A stretch of DNA of 28,610 nucleotides, from NCBI GenBank assembly GCA_031963365.1, contig JASSUF010000011.1, forward strand, positions 1-28,610, in the 5' to 3' direction. A program made the position numbers and the translations under genes. A model generated the notes under the pieces. That model ran no database searches. It was not told the DNA's origin and saw nothing but the letters and a program-made list of their open reading frames with translations. Below, piece after piece: positions 20,608 to 28,604 of the stretch. The first letter of the stretch is position 1; each line of letters opens with the position of its first letter. This DNA is from JASSUD01 sp031963365. GTDB lineage: Bacteria; Pseudomonadota; Gammaproteobacteria; Burkholderiales; Burkholderiaceae.

Positions 20608-21572
20608 GTGCCACAAGGTTCGTCATCAAATGCTTTATCGCCTTGTGCACTGGGCATGCCATCCGCCGCTGACATAGAAAAATCAAAAAGCTGGCGGTCC
20701 ATTAAATGCGAAGGGGCAATATGAGAGAGTGCGCGAAATACATTGTCCACGCGACCTGGATAACGCTTCTCCCACTCTTGAATAAGCGCTTTCATTTCGC
20801 CACGCTTCAAATTGGGCTGACTGCCGCACAAATCACATGGAATAATGGGAAATGCTTTAAGCGCTGCATACGCTTTCAGATCTGCCTCCCTCACATAAGC
20901 CAAAGGTCGAATCACGATATACTTGCCATCATCTGACTGCAGCTTGGGAGCCATGCCTTTGAGCGTGCCACCGTAAAAAAGATTCAAAAATACCGTCTCT
21001 AAAATGTCATTACGGTGATGCCCCAAAGCAATTTTAGTCGCTCCAAGCTCCCCAGCCACCCGATACAAAATACCCCGACGCAAACGTGAGCACAGCGAGC
21101 ACGTGGTTTTGCCCTCAGGAATAAGCCGTTTAACAATACTGTATGTATCACGCGTTTCAATATGAAAACGCACCCCACGCGCGCGCAAATACTCAGGCAG
21201 CACATGTTTGGGGAAATTAGGCTGCTTTTGATCCAGGTTCACCGCCACGAGCTCAAAGCGCACGGGCGCATGCTCTTGTAGGTGCAGCAAAATTTCAAGC
21301 AGTGCATAACTATCTTTACCACCAGAGAGGCAGACCATCACCAGATCACCCTCATCGATCATCTGGTAATCATGCACAGCCTGCCCTACAAGCCGAGCAA
21401 GCCGTTTATGGAGTTTATTATCGTTATACGCTTCTTTTTGCTCTGCACGGGTCTTCCATGCAATCGGCGAGATAGCTATCTCGCTGAGCTCAGCACTATT
21501 TGTCAGAACCGCTTCCTGTTCTTGCTGCGCTTTTTGAGCTATCTGTAAAGAAGATGCAAAAGTACTATTCAC
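20604..21572 (-). CDS. ttcA: tRNA 2-thiocytidine biosynthesis protein TtcA
   Basis: TtcA makes 2-thiocytidine at position 32 of some tRNAs in an ATP- and [4Fe-4S]-dependent reaction. In the 322-residue form chosen here, the PP-loop SGGKDS lies at 83-88, CSLC at 158-161 (Cys158, Cys161) and PCDLCGSQ with Cys246 and Cys249. The order PP-loop, CxxC, CxxC is that of the family. A GTG at 21572, inside the last codons of folB, is the likely start because it begins the sequence after the folB-coding overlap and has GGGGT upstream; a GTG 6 nt earlier is also possible. Overlap with folB implies translational coupling. The stop TAG is part of a REP unit, so the last residues may have been replaced. Confidence 0.93.
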   Translation of the reverse strand: MNSTFASSLQIAQKAQQEQEAVLTNSAELSEIAISPIAWKTRAEQKEAYNDNKLHKRLARLVGQAVHDYQMIDEGDLVMVCLSGGKDSYALLEILLHLQEHAPVRFELVAVNLDQKQPNFPKHVLPEYLRARGVRFHIETRDTYSIVKRLIPEGKTTCSLCSRLRRGILYRVAGELGATKIALGHHRNDILETVFLNLFYGGTLKGMAPKLQSDDGKYIVIRPLAYVREADLKAYAALKAFPIIPCDLCGSQPNLKRGEMKALIQEWEKRYPGRVDNVFRALSHIAPSHLMDRQLFDFSMSAADGMPSAQGDKAFDDEPCGT

Positions 21573-21984
21573 CACCACTAATACCCCGAATATGAAACAC
21601 CTCCACGCCCACCCCTGCACAATCGGGATAGGCCTGCGGCTTCTCGATACAAACACGCACCGCGCGGCAATAAGCATGCGCAAAGAGCTTACCCGCTATT
21701 ACATCACATAATGTTTCTTGCAAATGCACATGCCCCTGCGCAGTGCATTCTTTTATCCCATCCATCACTGCTTCTCTAAGCACGCCATAATCCACCACCT
21801 CCTCCAATTGATCTGCCTGGGGAGTAGATGCCGCTAAAGGCACAAATACCTCTGCCTGAATAACCACACGCTGCGCCTGCTCTTTTTCAAACGCATATGC
21901 GCCAATCAGGATTGTCGCCGTGTAATCACGCAAAAAAAGACGCCGGCAATCTGCCAGGCGTGGGTCGGACCATGCTGTATGCAT
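21565..21984 (-). CDS. folB: Dihydroneopterin aldolase FolB
   Basis: FolB cleaves 7,8-dihydroneopterin to 6-hydroxymethyl-dihydropterin in folate synthesis. The 139-residue protein has the family features GAYAFEKEQAQRVVIQAEVF, EEVVDYGVLREAV, HVHLQETLCDVIAGKLF and VRVCIEKPQAYPDCAGVGVEV, including the catalytic Lys in IEKP. The N-terminal ADCRRLFLRDYTATILIGAY matches Burkholderia-type versions. It overlaps ttcA by 8 nt on the same strand. In relatives, a short-chain dehydrogenase, the MidA-type methyltransferase and cca lie next; here an AT-rich orphan occupies the first position. Confidence 0.94.
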   Translation of the reverse strand: MHTAWSDPRLADCRRLFLRDYTATILIGAYAFEKEQAQRVVIQAEVFVPLAASTPQADQLEEVVDYGVLREAVMDGIKECTAQGHVHLQETLCDVIAGKLFAHAYCRAVRVCIEKPQAYPDCAGVGVEVFHIRGISGGE

Positions 21985-22212
21985 ACTGTATTTCGCTTAT
22001 GGGTGAAAAGGGAAAGAAATTATTCGAAGAATAGCTAACCACATTGCTATGCAAAACCAAACCGCACATGCTATTTTCAAATAGGATAACCCATCGAGCT
22101 GTTCTAAGTGGAATATTTTATTCACTATAGCTAGATGGGCATTTTTTATACTGGTTTATATGTGTCTTTTCTTTTTACGACAGGCATAAAAACCGCATTA
22201 AATTTTTATCTT

Positions 22213-23622
22213 TTACAACAACTCCCATACATTATATTTATATTCAGTATTTTCCCAATCCAATTTATCACTATTTTTTATATTATAACTCTTCAAATTA
22301 AATTTTACTTTATCCATAAACTTTAAAGCTTGTTCCCTTTCATTTTTTCTTTTTTCTTTTCTAAGTACATATTTACGTATTGGATTTATTTTTCCTAACC
22401 AATCATATAATTTGTCTCTATTTAAGGCAAAAATAGAAACTGGTTCTGTATTTTTACGCTTATACGATTTAAAATAATTTGCTTGTTCATCCGATATTTC
22501 ATTAGGATTTTTTTGAATTTCTGTATATTTACATACGTATCCTTTTTTCTTACTCTTCTTTCCATTTTTCGAAATAGGATGACTATCATTTTCAGAAGAA
22601 GATGCCATACTACCAGATACACCAACCTCTTTCATCCAATCAGAAATATTTATAGATTCACGACATACACTTTTAAAAACTTTATCCTCCAAGCTTTCAT
22701 TATTTCCTGCGTTCGAACATAAAATATCTGATATGCCTCTTGATTTTTCATATTTTGATTCACCACTTTCAACATCCCTCTCGAAAATAGCATGGCTATT
22801 ATTTTTATAAAAATGTATTGTACCATCAGGAACATTTATAGATTCACTATCATTAGCTTTATTCAGATTTAAATCCTGCACATAATTCAGAAGATTTATA
22901 GCATCACGACACCTCATGCCTGTAATTTTATTTAACAAATCCGTATTACCTTTCTTTTCTGCATCTTCCTTTAAAACATCATACAAAATCCCTAATGTTT
23001 GATCCACTTCCTCCTTATCTCTTTCATTCATATTAAAGAATTTTTTTATTTTTATTTCATAGCATTCTTTACCATCCAACACTTTATAATTAGCAATTAC
23101 TTTCACATTTTTATATAAATACGCATCTTTTTTACCTTTTGCATTTTTATTTATAGCATAATATTCCATTTGAAGAAAACCCATAATTCTCGACACATCA
23201 TTTTCAGAATATTTCCCTTTCTCGATCAGGATAGCGTTATTTTTTCTTGAAAAACTATTAATAGAACGCTGAATTCTCTCTGCATATGCGCCTGCCTTTT
23301 CATCTTTATTTATTATATTATTTATATCCGAATCAGATAGCGATCTAACATCACTACCATCACTACCATAACTACCATAACTACTAGAAAATATTGACCT
23401 ATCATCACCAGAAGATATTGGCTTCTGCCTACGTTTAAAAAAATTCAAACGTGCATTTAATTTTGAACCTTCGCCATCATCAGAACTATACTTGACTTTA
23501 TTATTAAAATATTTTTTTAAATTTATTTTATTTAATATGCATTTAGATTTCTTGTTGCTTTCTTCGCCAAAACTAGAAGAAGGATATTCCCGTCCAGGAT
23601 ACGAATTTATACCAGAAGCCAT
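22213..23622 (-). CDS. Unrecognised AT-rich hydrophilic protein, candidate effector
   Basis: I do not recognise this 469-residue protein. It is rich in Lys, Asn, Ser, Asp and Glu, has no membrane segment or signal peptide, and its codon use is much more AT-rich than its neighbours. The ATG at 23622 is chosen because AGGTG lies about 5 nt upstream; a TTG at 23637 would extend it by five residues. Near residues 85-95 a short SSYGSYGSDGSD tract is coded by 9-nt tandem repeats. Two parts resemble each other: the N-terminus (VSMASGINSYPGREYP) and a segment near 340-360 (VSGSMASSSENDSHPISKNG). A motif (C)R(D/E)xIN recurs. This suggests internal duplication. It sits between folB and the methyltransferase gene, in a spot where relatives keep a dehydrogenase, so it is probably an insertion. 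Confidence 0.65.
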   Translation of the reverse strand: MASGINSYPGREYPSSSFGEESNKKSKCILNKINLKKYFNNKVKYSSDDGEGSKLNARLNFFKRRQKPISSGDDRSIFSSSYGSYGSDGSDVRSLSDSDINNIINKDEKAGAYAERIQRSINSFSRKNNAILIEKGKYSENDVSRIMGFLQMEYYAINKNAKGKKDAYLYKNVKVIANYKVLDGKECYEIKIKKFFNMNERDKEEVDQTLGILYDVLKEDAEKKGNTDLLNKITGMRCRDAINLLNYVQDLNLNKANDSESINVPDGTIHFYKNNSHAIFERDVESGESKYEKSRGISDILCSNAGNNESLEDKVFKSVCRESINISDWMKEVGVSGSMASSSENDSHPISKNGKKSKKKGYVCKYTEIQKNPNEISDEQANYFKSYKRKNTEPVSIFALNRDKLYDWLGKINPIRKYVLRKEKRKNEREQALKFMDKVKFNLKSYNIKNSDKLDWENTEYKYNVWELL

Positions 23623-23875
23623 CGACACACCTGACAATCTTTTTTTTCCATTCCACCCCCCCTATATACTTACATCATCATATTTTTATGTTCCTTTAAA
23701 AAAACAAATATACTATTTACCTTTGCATAACCAATACCATTACAGACTTATATTTTTATGCCATATAATATTTTTATTTTCTGTTATGCGAAATGAAGGA
23801 TGGATGCGCGAAGTAAACCATTAAAAATCAGCCTCTACTACATATAGCTATACAAACAGTACAATACCCCCCGGC

Positions 23876-24008
23876 GTAGGTTGGCGGTGAGGCACGAACC
23901 CCAACATGCATACCGCTTACTTTTAATCTTTGCCTTGGGCTTTTTATAAGCAGGTCTTCAAGAAGGCGGTGGTCTGCGTGTTGGGGTTCCTTCGTCACCC
24001 CAACCTAC
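23876..24008. repeat. REP pair (BIME) upstream of the methyltransferase gene
   Basis: A forward REP (GTAGGTTGGCGGTGAGGCACG from 23876) and a reverse REP (ending CCAACCTAC at 24008) enclose a spacer beginning TTACTTTTAATCTTTGCC and ending AGGTCTTCAAGAAGGCGG. The first core is of the GAGGCACGAACC subtype and the second of the GACGAAGGAACC subtype, the reverse order of the pair at 12110. Confidence 0.92.
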
Positions 24009-24088
24009 CCGGAATTTAAAGTCTCGAAGACTCAAATAACTTACGCCTTTTTTAAGCTGGGATTTCTTTAATAATTCACACTACCCTT

Positions 24089-25438
24089 ATGCCTGTTTCC
24101 AACCGCCCACCCTCCTCTATTGCAGAAATAAATCTACCTATTCCGCCTAAAAACGCTCAACAGCGCGCACGCGCATTGCTCGAGTCTATTGGTCAAGCTC
24201 TTTTGCAAAACGATGGGTGGCTGCCCTTTGATCGGTATATGGATATGGCGCTCTATACGCCAGGCCTTGGGTATTACAGTGGGCAAGCCACGCAATTTGG
24301 TCAGACTGCTCAAAAGGGGAGTGATTTCACAACGGCGCCAGAAATTTCGCCTTTTTTTGGCCAAGCGCTAGCTCAGGCTATTGCAGAAGCTTTGCAGGCA
24401 AGTTCAACGTCTTCTGTCATGGAGTTTGGTGCGGGTACGGGTAAGCTTGCTGCTCAGGTTTTAAAAGCATTAGGAGCATTGGGTGTGCATTGCACGTCTT
24501 ATTCGATTGTGGAGGTGTCTGCTACCTTGCGTGCGCGTCAAAAGGCGTTGTTGGAAAAAGAAGTGCCGCAATATATGGAGTGTGTGCATTGGCTAGATAC
24601 CTTGCCAGCACATTTTGATGGCGTTGCATTCGGTAATGAAGTGCTCGATGCCATGCCTGTACAGCTCTTTGCACGCAGGGATGGGAATTGGTTTGAGCGT
24701 GGGGTTACTTGGACTCCTGCTGCAAAGCGTTATATCGAAGCGCACACTGCAATAAAAAAAGAGCAGGGCCACGAATCTACCAGTGCGCACCTACTTGATT
24801 TTTCTGGCCTAGACCTGGCGCATGCGCTGGCATGGGAAGATCGCCCTGCCTCTGAGAGTGCTCAATTGGATGCGGTGCGCGAAACCCTTGCTCTAACGGC
24901 AGATCTACACGATTTTACTTGGGCGGATGCTGCACCCTATCTCACTGAATCTCACCATGCAGCAACGGCTTTTATACGAACCGTATGTTCCATGCTGCGC
25001 CGTGGCGCGCTTTTTTTTATTGATTACGGCTTTCCAGCGCAGGAGTATTACCACCCTCAACGCAACGAGGGCACATTGATGTGCCACTATCAGCATTACG
25101 CACACACCAATCCACTCTGGTACCCAGGCTTACAAGATATCACCGCGCATATTGATTTCAGCAGCATCGCTAAAGCAGCTCAAAGCACAGACGCACAACT
25201 TCTGGGTTATACCTCGCAAGCTCGGTTTTTAATGAATTGTGGCATCTTAAAAGCACTGGATCAGCTCGATCCAAAACAAGCAGCAGAATTTCTTCCTGCA
25301 GCCAATGGCATACAAAAGCTGTTAGCAGAAAGCGAAATGGGTGAATTATTTAAGGTGATTGCATTTGGACGAGGTTTAAACACCACAGATATACCACTCA
25401 CCGCCTTCGCCCAAGGCGATCGCTCACACCGACTGTAA
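24089..25438 (+). CDS. SAM-dependent methyltransferase, MidA/NDUFAF7 type
   Basis: This 449-residue protein belongs to the PF02636 (DUF185) class I methyltransferases. The mitochondrial member NDUFAF7/MidA methylates an arginine of a complex I subunit; the bacterial substrate is not established. Signatures are GWLPFDRYMDMALYTPGLGYY, KGSDFTTAPEISPFFGQALA (about 76-95), the SAM-binding EFGAGTGKLAAQVL, and GNEVLDAMPVQLF after the second strand. Later blocks GALFFIDYGFPAQEYYHP and GTLMCHYQHYAHTNPLWYPG, then DITAHIDFSSIAKAA, complete the family pattern. An Ala/Ser-rich insertion lies around 240-280. The ATG at 24089 has no clear Shine-Dalgarno site. It precedes cca by 44 nt, a Burkholderia-like order. 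Confidence 0.92.
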   Translation: MPVSNRPPSSIAEINLPIPPKNAQQRARALLESIGQALLQNDGWLPFDRYMDMALYTPGLGYYSGQATQFGQTAQKGSDFTTAPEISPFFGQALAQAIAEALQASSTSSVMEFGAGTGKLAAQVLKALGALGVHCTSYSIVEVSATLRARQKALLEKEVPQYMECVHWLDTLPAHFDGVAFGNEVLDAMPVQLFARRDGNWFERGVTWTPAAKRYIEAHTAIKKEQGHESTSAHLLDFSGLDLAHALAWEDRPASESAQLDAVRETLALTADLHDFTWADAAPYLTESHHAATAFIRTVCSMLRRGALFFIDYGFPAQEYYHPQRNEGTLMCHYQHYAHTNPLWYPGLQDITAHIDFSSIAKAAQSTDAQLLGYTSQARFLMNCGILKALDQLDPKQAAEFLPAANGIQKLLAESEMGELFKVIAFGRGLNTTDIPLTAFAQGDRSHRL

Positions 25439-25444
25439 TTGTCA

Positions 25445-25462
25445 TTTTGAGAACACGCCCTA
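25445..25462. repeat. Solo arm of the TAGGGCGTGTCCTCAATT family
   Basis: TTTTGAGAACACGCCCTAA differs from the right arm AATTGAGGACACGCCCTA at only a few positions. No partner arm is seen nearby. It lies in the 44-nt gap between the methyltransferase gene and cca. Confidence 0.55.
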
Positions 25463-25482
25463 ACACTGAAAAAGCGAATACT

Positions 25483-26739
25483 ATGCAAATTTATGTCGTT
25501 GGCGGAGCCGTGCGCGACACGCTGCTCGGAAAAAAAGTGCAAGACCACGATTATGTGGTGGTAGGCGCCACTCCTGCGCAGCTTATCTCTTTAGGATTTC
25601 AGCCGGTTGGTAAAGACTTTCCTGTCTTTTTGCACCCTATTACTAAAGAAGAATATGCACTCGCACGCACCGAGCGTAAAACAGCACGCGGCTATCATGG
25701 TTTTAATTTTTATTACGCGCCAGATGTCACACTAGAGCAAGATTTAATTCGACGCGATCTCACTATGAATGCGATGGCTTGCCCAGTCCATCTTAATGTC
25801 GAAGCCGTAAAAAAAAGCTTAAAGAATGCATCTATCGCAGCGCCTGCTATTCACCGCAGCACCGTAATAGATCCTTTTGGTGGTTTAGCAGATATACAAA
25901 TGGGGGTGCTTCGGCATGTGAGCCAGGCATTTGCAGAAGACCCGGTACGTATTCTGCGCGCCGCGCGCTTTGCTGCGCGTTTTCCTGACTTTCATCTGGC
26001 GCCAGAGACGCTGGACCTTATGAGTGAGATGGTGCAGGCTGGAGAAGTGGATGCACTGGTAGCCGAGCGAGTTTGGCAAGAAATAGCTTCTGGATTGATG
26101 AGCACGGCGCCAGAACGCCTATTTATCACGCTACATGCTTGCGGAGCACTCGATCGTTTGATGCCTGAACTCAATGGGCTTTTTGCTGATACGCAAGATA
26201 CCTCTGAAGCGCTAACCTCTCCTCTACGGGCACTACATTACGCAGCGCAACAAAACTATGCACTCAGCGTGCGCTTCGCCATAGTGGTAACTGCGCAAAC
26301 CAATACAGCGCCTTTCCTCTCGCTATGCAAACGACTTAAAGTTCCTAATACATGCCGTGATCTTGCATTGCTGGTGCATCGCGAAGGGATCGAACTGAGG
26401 CGAACACTCAAGCAAGACCCAACCCTTCAAGCCGACGATATCGTGAGCCTCCTTGAGCGCTGCGATGCCTTTCGTAGACCTGAGTATGTATATGGAGCAT
26501 TGCAAGTATGCGAAGCGCATCAGGTGGCTTGCCATACCCTAGCAAGCTACCTGATGCCTACTCTCTCAACCCATTACCCTACGCTTTCCACACCACTTTT
26601 ACCTAAAGCCCTGTGCGCTGCCCGCGAGATAGATGCAGGGGAGATTGCTGCAGACTTCCCCAAACAACCTGAAAAAATTAAGCAGGCGATACATAATGGG
26701 CGCGTTAAGGCAGTACAAATAGCATTAGATATAAATTAG
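25483..26739 (+). CDS. cca: CCA-adding enzyme (tRNA nucleotidyltransferase) with decayed HD domain
   Basis: Cca adds or repairs the 3' CCA of tRNA. The 418-residue protein has the class II nucleotidyltransferase core: YVVGGAVRDTLLG (4-16), DHDYVVVG with the metal-binding aspartates (about 21-28), the ARTERK block, and LEQDLIRRDLTMNAMA. IDPFGGLADI follows, then RILRAARFAARF of the neck. The C-terminal half should carry an HD phosphohydrolase domain in this proteobacterial type. Here the place of the HDLGKG motif reads VRFAIVVTAQTN, and the segment normally holding further histidines is shortened before CKRLKVPNTCRDLALLV. The phosphatase/phosphodiesterase activity is therefore probably lost. 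The ATG at 25483 gives the canonical N-terminus; an in-frame TTG at 25447 lies in a repeat arm and is rejected. Confidence 0.94.
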   Translation: MQIYVVGGAVRDTLLGKKVQDHDYVVVGATPAQLISLGFQPVGKDFPVFLHPITKEEYALARTERKTARGYHGFNFYYAPDVTLEQDLIRRDLTMNAMACPVHLNVEAVKKSLKNASIAAPAIHRSTVIDPFGGLADIQMGVLRHVSQAFAEDPVRILRAARFAARFPDFHLAPETLDLMSEMVQAGEVDALVAERVWQEIASGLMSTAPERLFITLHACGALDRLMPELNGLFADTQDTSEALTSPLRALHYAAQQNYALSVRFAIVVTAQTNTAPFLSLCKRLKVPNTCRDLALLVHREGIELRRTLKQDPTLQADDIVSLLERCDAFRRPEYVYGALQVCEAHQVACHTLASYLMPTLSTHYPTLSTPLLPKALCAAREIDAGEIAADFPKQPEKIKQAIHNGRVKAVQIALDIN

Positions 26740-26791
26740 TAAAATTAAAAATTTTTAATTAATCTATTGGAAATAGCCAGAGTATTATTTT

Positions 26792-27136
26792 TTAAAAAGT
26801 ACTCCATTCATGGTCAATAGCAGGTAGATTTGGTTTGCTTTTTTTATCGTTTATATTCTCATCCGAGGAGAATATAATTGGTTTACTTTCATATGTATTT
26901 ATTTTATTTTTACTGTTTTTTGATATATACATATTGGCCGAAACTACAGGAGCGCCACTTCCTTTTACCTCAGAAAAAAATTCATTATTATTAGGAATAT
27001 TATATTTTTTACGTAAATTATTTAAAATGAACTTTTTCATCACATTCGGTTTATCTTCATTATTTTTTTCCAAAAAAGAATGATGAATATACCAATTCAC
27101 CTCTTCAGCACGCTTACATGATCGATTAAATGGCAT
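26792..27136 (-). CDS. Small AT-rich orphan protein
   Basis: I do not recognise this 114-residue protein. It is Lys/Asn/Ser-rich and hydrophilic, without membrane helix or signal peptide. The N-terminus has a Cys-containing helical stretch (SCKRAEEVNWYIHHSFLEK), then KKFILNNLRKKYNIP. The ATG at 27136 has a GGGAAG about 9 nt upstream. Codon use is strongly AT-biased and unlike cca. It is convergent with cca with a 52-nt AT-rich gap. It may be a short effector-like protein or a fragment of a longer one. Confidence 0.5.
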   Translation of the reverse strand: MPFNRSCKRAEEVNWYIHHSFLEKNNEDKPNVMKKFILNNLRKKYNIPNNNEFFSEVKGSGAPVVSANMYISKNSKNKINTYESKPIIFSSDENINDKKSKPNLPAIDHEWSTF

Positions 27137-27476
27137 AGTAGGCTTCCCATATTATTTATATCAGCATGATATTATAACTGCATATCTATCAAAAAATAAT
27201 ACTATGCACTTACCATCAAAAAAGTGCATAAATTTTCACAGCCCTTCTAAAAATCTCCTTCAGTTAGCACCAAAAAAACTTCCTCTCTACTACTTAATTT
27301 CTATCTTGCAATTTTATACAAAATATTATTAATATTTTTACCTACACGAAATAAAGTAATCTTTTGCGAAAAAAAGCCCGGCAATAGCCAGGCAGAATAT
27401 ATGCAATATGGAAAATAGGGTTAGATGATATTGCCCATCCACTCACTCTCGTATCTTATTTTTTGCAGTGGTTACG
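27137..27476. other. AT-rich gap with a minus-strand terminator
   Basis: No coding region is supported in this 340-nt gap. It contains the likely promoter of the small orphan gene next to 27137 and the terminator at 27369-27393. Confidence 0.45.
27369..27393 (-). terminator. Intrinsic terminator, minus strand
   Basis: Read on the minus strand, GCCTGGC pairs with GCCGGGC around TATT, and a run of seven T follows. It would end transcripts coming from the orphan gene at 27651-28391 after they cross the REP pair. Confidence 0.75.
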
Positions 27477-27608
27477 GTAGATTGGGGGTAACAAAGTAAC
27501 TCCAACACGCAAACCAATAACCTTCTAAATCCTGCTTATACATTTCAAAATATTATAAATTAGACGTAGTGGTTTGCATGTTGGGGTTCGTACCTCACCC
27601 CAACCTAC
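27477..27608. repeat. REP pair (BIME) with diverged left unit
   Basis: A diverged forward REP (GTAGATTGGGGGTAACAAAG from 27477) faces an intact reverse REP (TTGGGGTTCGTACCTCACC, ending CCAACCTAC at 27608). The spacer is AT-rich and less like those of the other pairs. It lies just downstream of the orphan gene at 27651. Confidence 0.85.
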
Positions 27609-27650
27609 CGTACTTTTTAAGCATGGATAGTTCTATTTATAGAAAAATTT

Positions 27651-28391
27651 TTAATGGGCTTCTTTCACTTTAAGCATGTCATACTTCAAGAAATAATTGT
27701 TAATCAATTTTAATAGATGCCCTCCATTTTTTCCTGGATCTTTCAATTTACTACTTGAACGTGGTGGAATTATAAGTTCAGGCCCTACATGACTTGATTT
27801 CGCAGCATGTTCTGTACAAGGCGGCTCAGGAAATTCTTTAATTATATCCTTAAAAGGTTTTTTAAATATTTTTTTAAAACGTTTTTGATGTTCTGACTCT
27901 GTAGGATTTTTATTTAAAATTACTTCATCAGATTTATTATCAACACACTGATCTTTATAATCTAATTCATAAAGCTCATCAATTTGCTTACGTATGTCTT
28001 GAGAGTCAGGTGATAGATCATGAAAATCACATGTCCTTTTCTCTGCTTCCACGTCAGAAGATTTAGCTTGGTCCAATGGATTTTTCTTATCAGCATTTCT
28101 TTTAGGTGATTTAAGCGGCACCGGCGGCCTACTTCTCTGACTTCCTTCTATATCAGGGCACATGATGCCAGGCGTTTTAGGGCTAGGATAATTGAGGAGT
28201 GATATATTATTAGATGGTGCAGTTACAGATAGTTCTAATATATTTCTATTTTTTTTATTCGCAGAAGAGTTATACAACCTCTGAGCACCTCCATTATTAC
28301 TTCTGGATACAGAATATCCTATTTTTTGACCTCCTTGCCTACTCGGAATGTATGCTTTTGCTGCATTGGATCTTGTTGGATTCGGATACAT
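27651..28391 (-). CDS. AT-rich orphan protein with proline motif, candidate effector
   Basis: I do not recognise this protein of about 246 residues. It is hydrophilic and looks disordered, with Ser, Lys, Asn and Pro. No membrane helix or signal peptide is visible. A proline stretch near residue 88 (RSRPPVPLKSPKR) fits both RxxPxxP and PxxPxK, the patterns bound by SH3 domains, though such short motifs arise by chance. A basic helical patch (KRFKKIFKKPFKDIIKEFPE) lies at about 168-188. AGGGG stands before two consecutive ATG codons (28394 and 28391); the second has the better spacing. Codon use is AT-rich like the other orphan genes. Its transcript probably ends at the terminator at 27369-27393, beyond the REP pair. 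Confidence 0.6.
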   Translation of the reverse strand: MYPNPTRSNAAKAYIPSRQGGQKIGYSVSRSNNGGAQRLYNSSANKKNRNILELSVTAPSNNISLLNYPSPKTPGIMCPDIEGSQRSRPPVPLKSPKRNADKKNPLDQAKSSDVEAEKRTCDFHDLSPDSQDIRKQIDELYELDYKDQCVDNKSDEVILNKNPTESEHQKRFKKIFKKPFKDIIKEFPEPPCTEHAAKSSHVGPELIIPPRSSSKLKDPGKNGGHLLKLINNYFLKYDMLKVKEAH

Positions 28392-28560
28392 CATATTCCC
28401 CTTACTGCTTCACCCTTATTCCTGCCGCATCTCCGAGCCACCTATAAGACGCACCCTCGGGCTTAGAAAGAGAGATTTCTTATTGGCCCTTATGAATGGA
28501 GTATCTTTCTATCCAGATTTTCACTTTTCATAAGTAAGAAAAAAGGTATAAATCTTGTAA

Positions 28561-28604
28561 GAGCAAAGTTGTAGTGTCGTATCTGAGCAAAGTTGAGATG
28601 TCGC
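28561..28604. repeat. Two direct repeats at the window edge, possible transposon end
   Basis: GAGCAAAGTTGTAGTGTCGT (28561-28580) and GAGCAAAGTTGAGATGTCGC (28585-28604) agree at 16 of 20 positions with a 24-nt period. Short direct repeats like these are common just inside the ends of IS21-like and related insertion sequences, where transposase binds. The window stops here, so the element cannot be confirmed. Confidence 0.5.

Noticed and set aside
21573..21683. 37-codon extension of ttcA into folB
   Set aside because: It is antiphase reading of the folB 3' end; TtcA proteins do not carry it.
23492..23824. 110-codon plus-strand open frame opposite the AT-rich orphan gene
   Set aside because: It is antisense to the first codons of the 22213-23622 gene, has hydrophobic low-complexity content from AT-rich sequence, and no ribosome-binding site.
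2811..27608. Regularly built repeats considered as a CRISPR array
   Set aside because: Copies are far apart and palindromic, and their internal spacers are conserved rather than unique; no cas genes are present.
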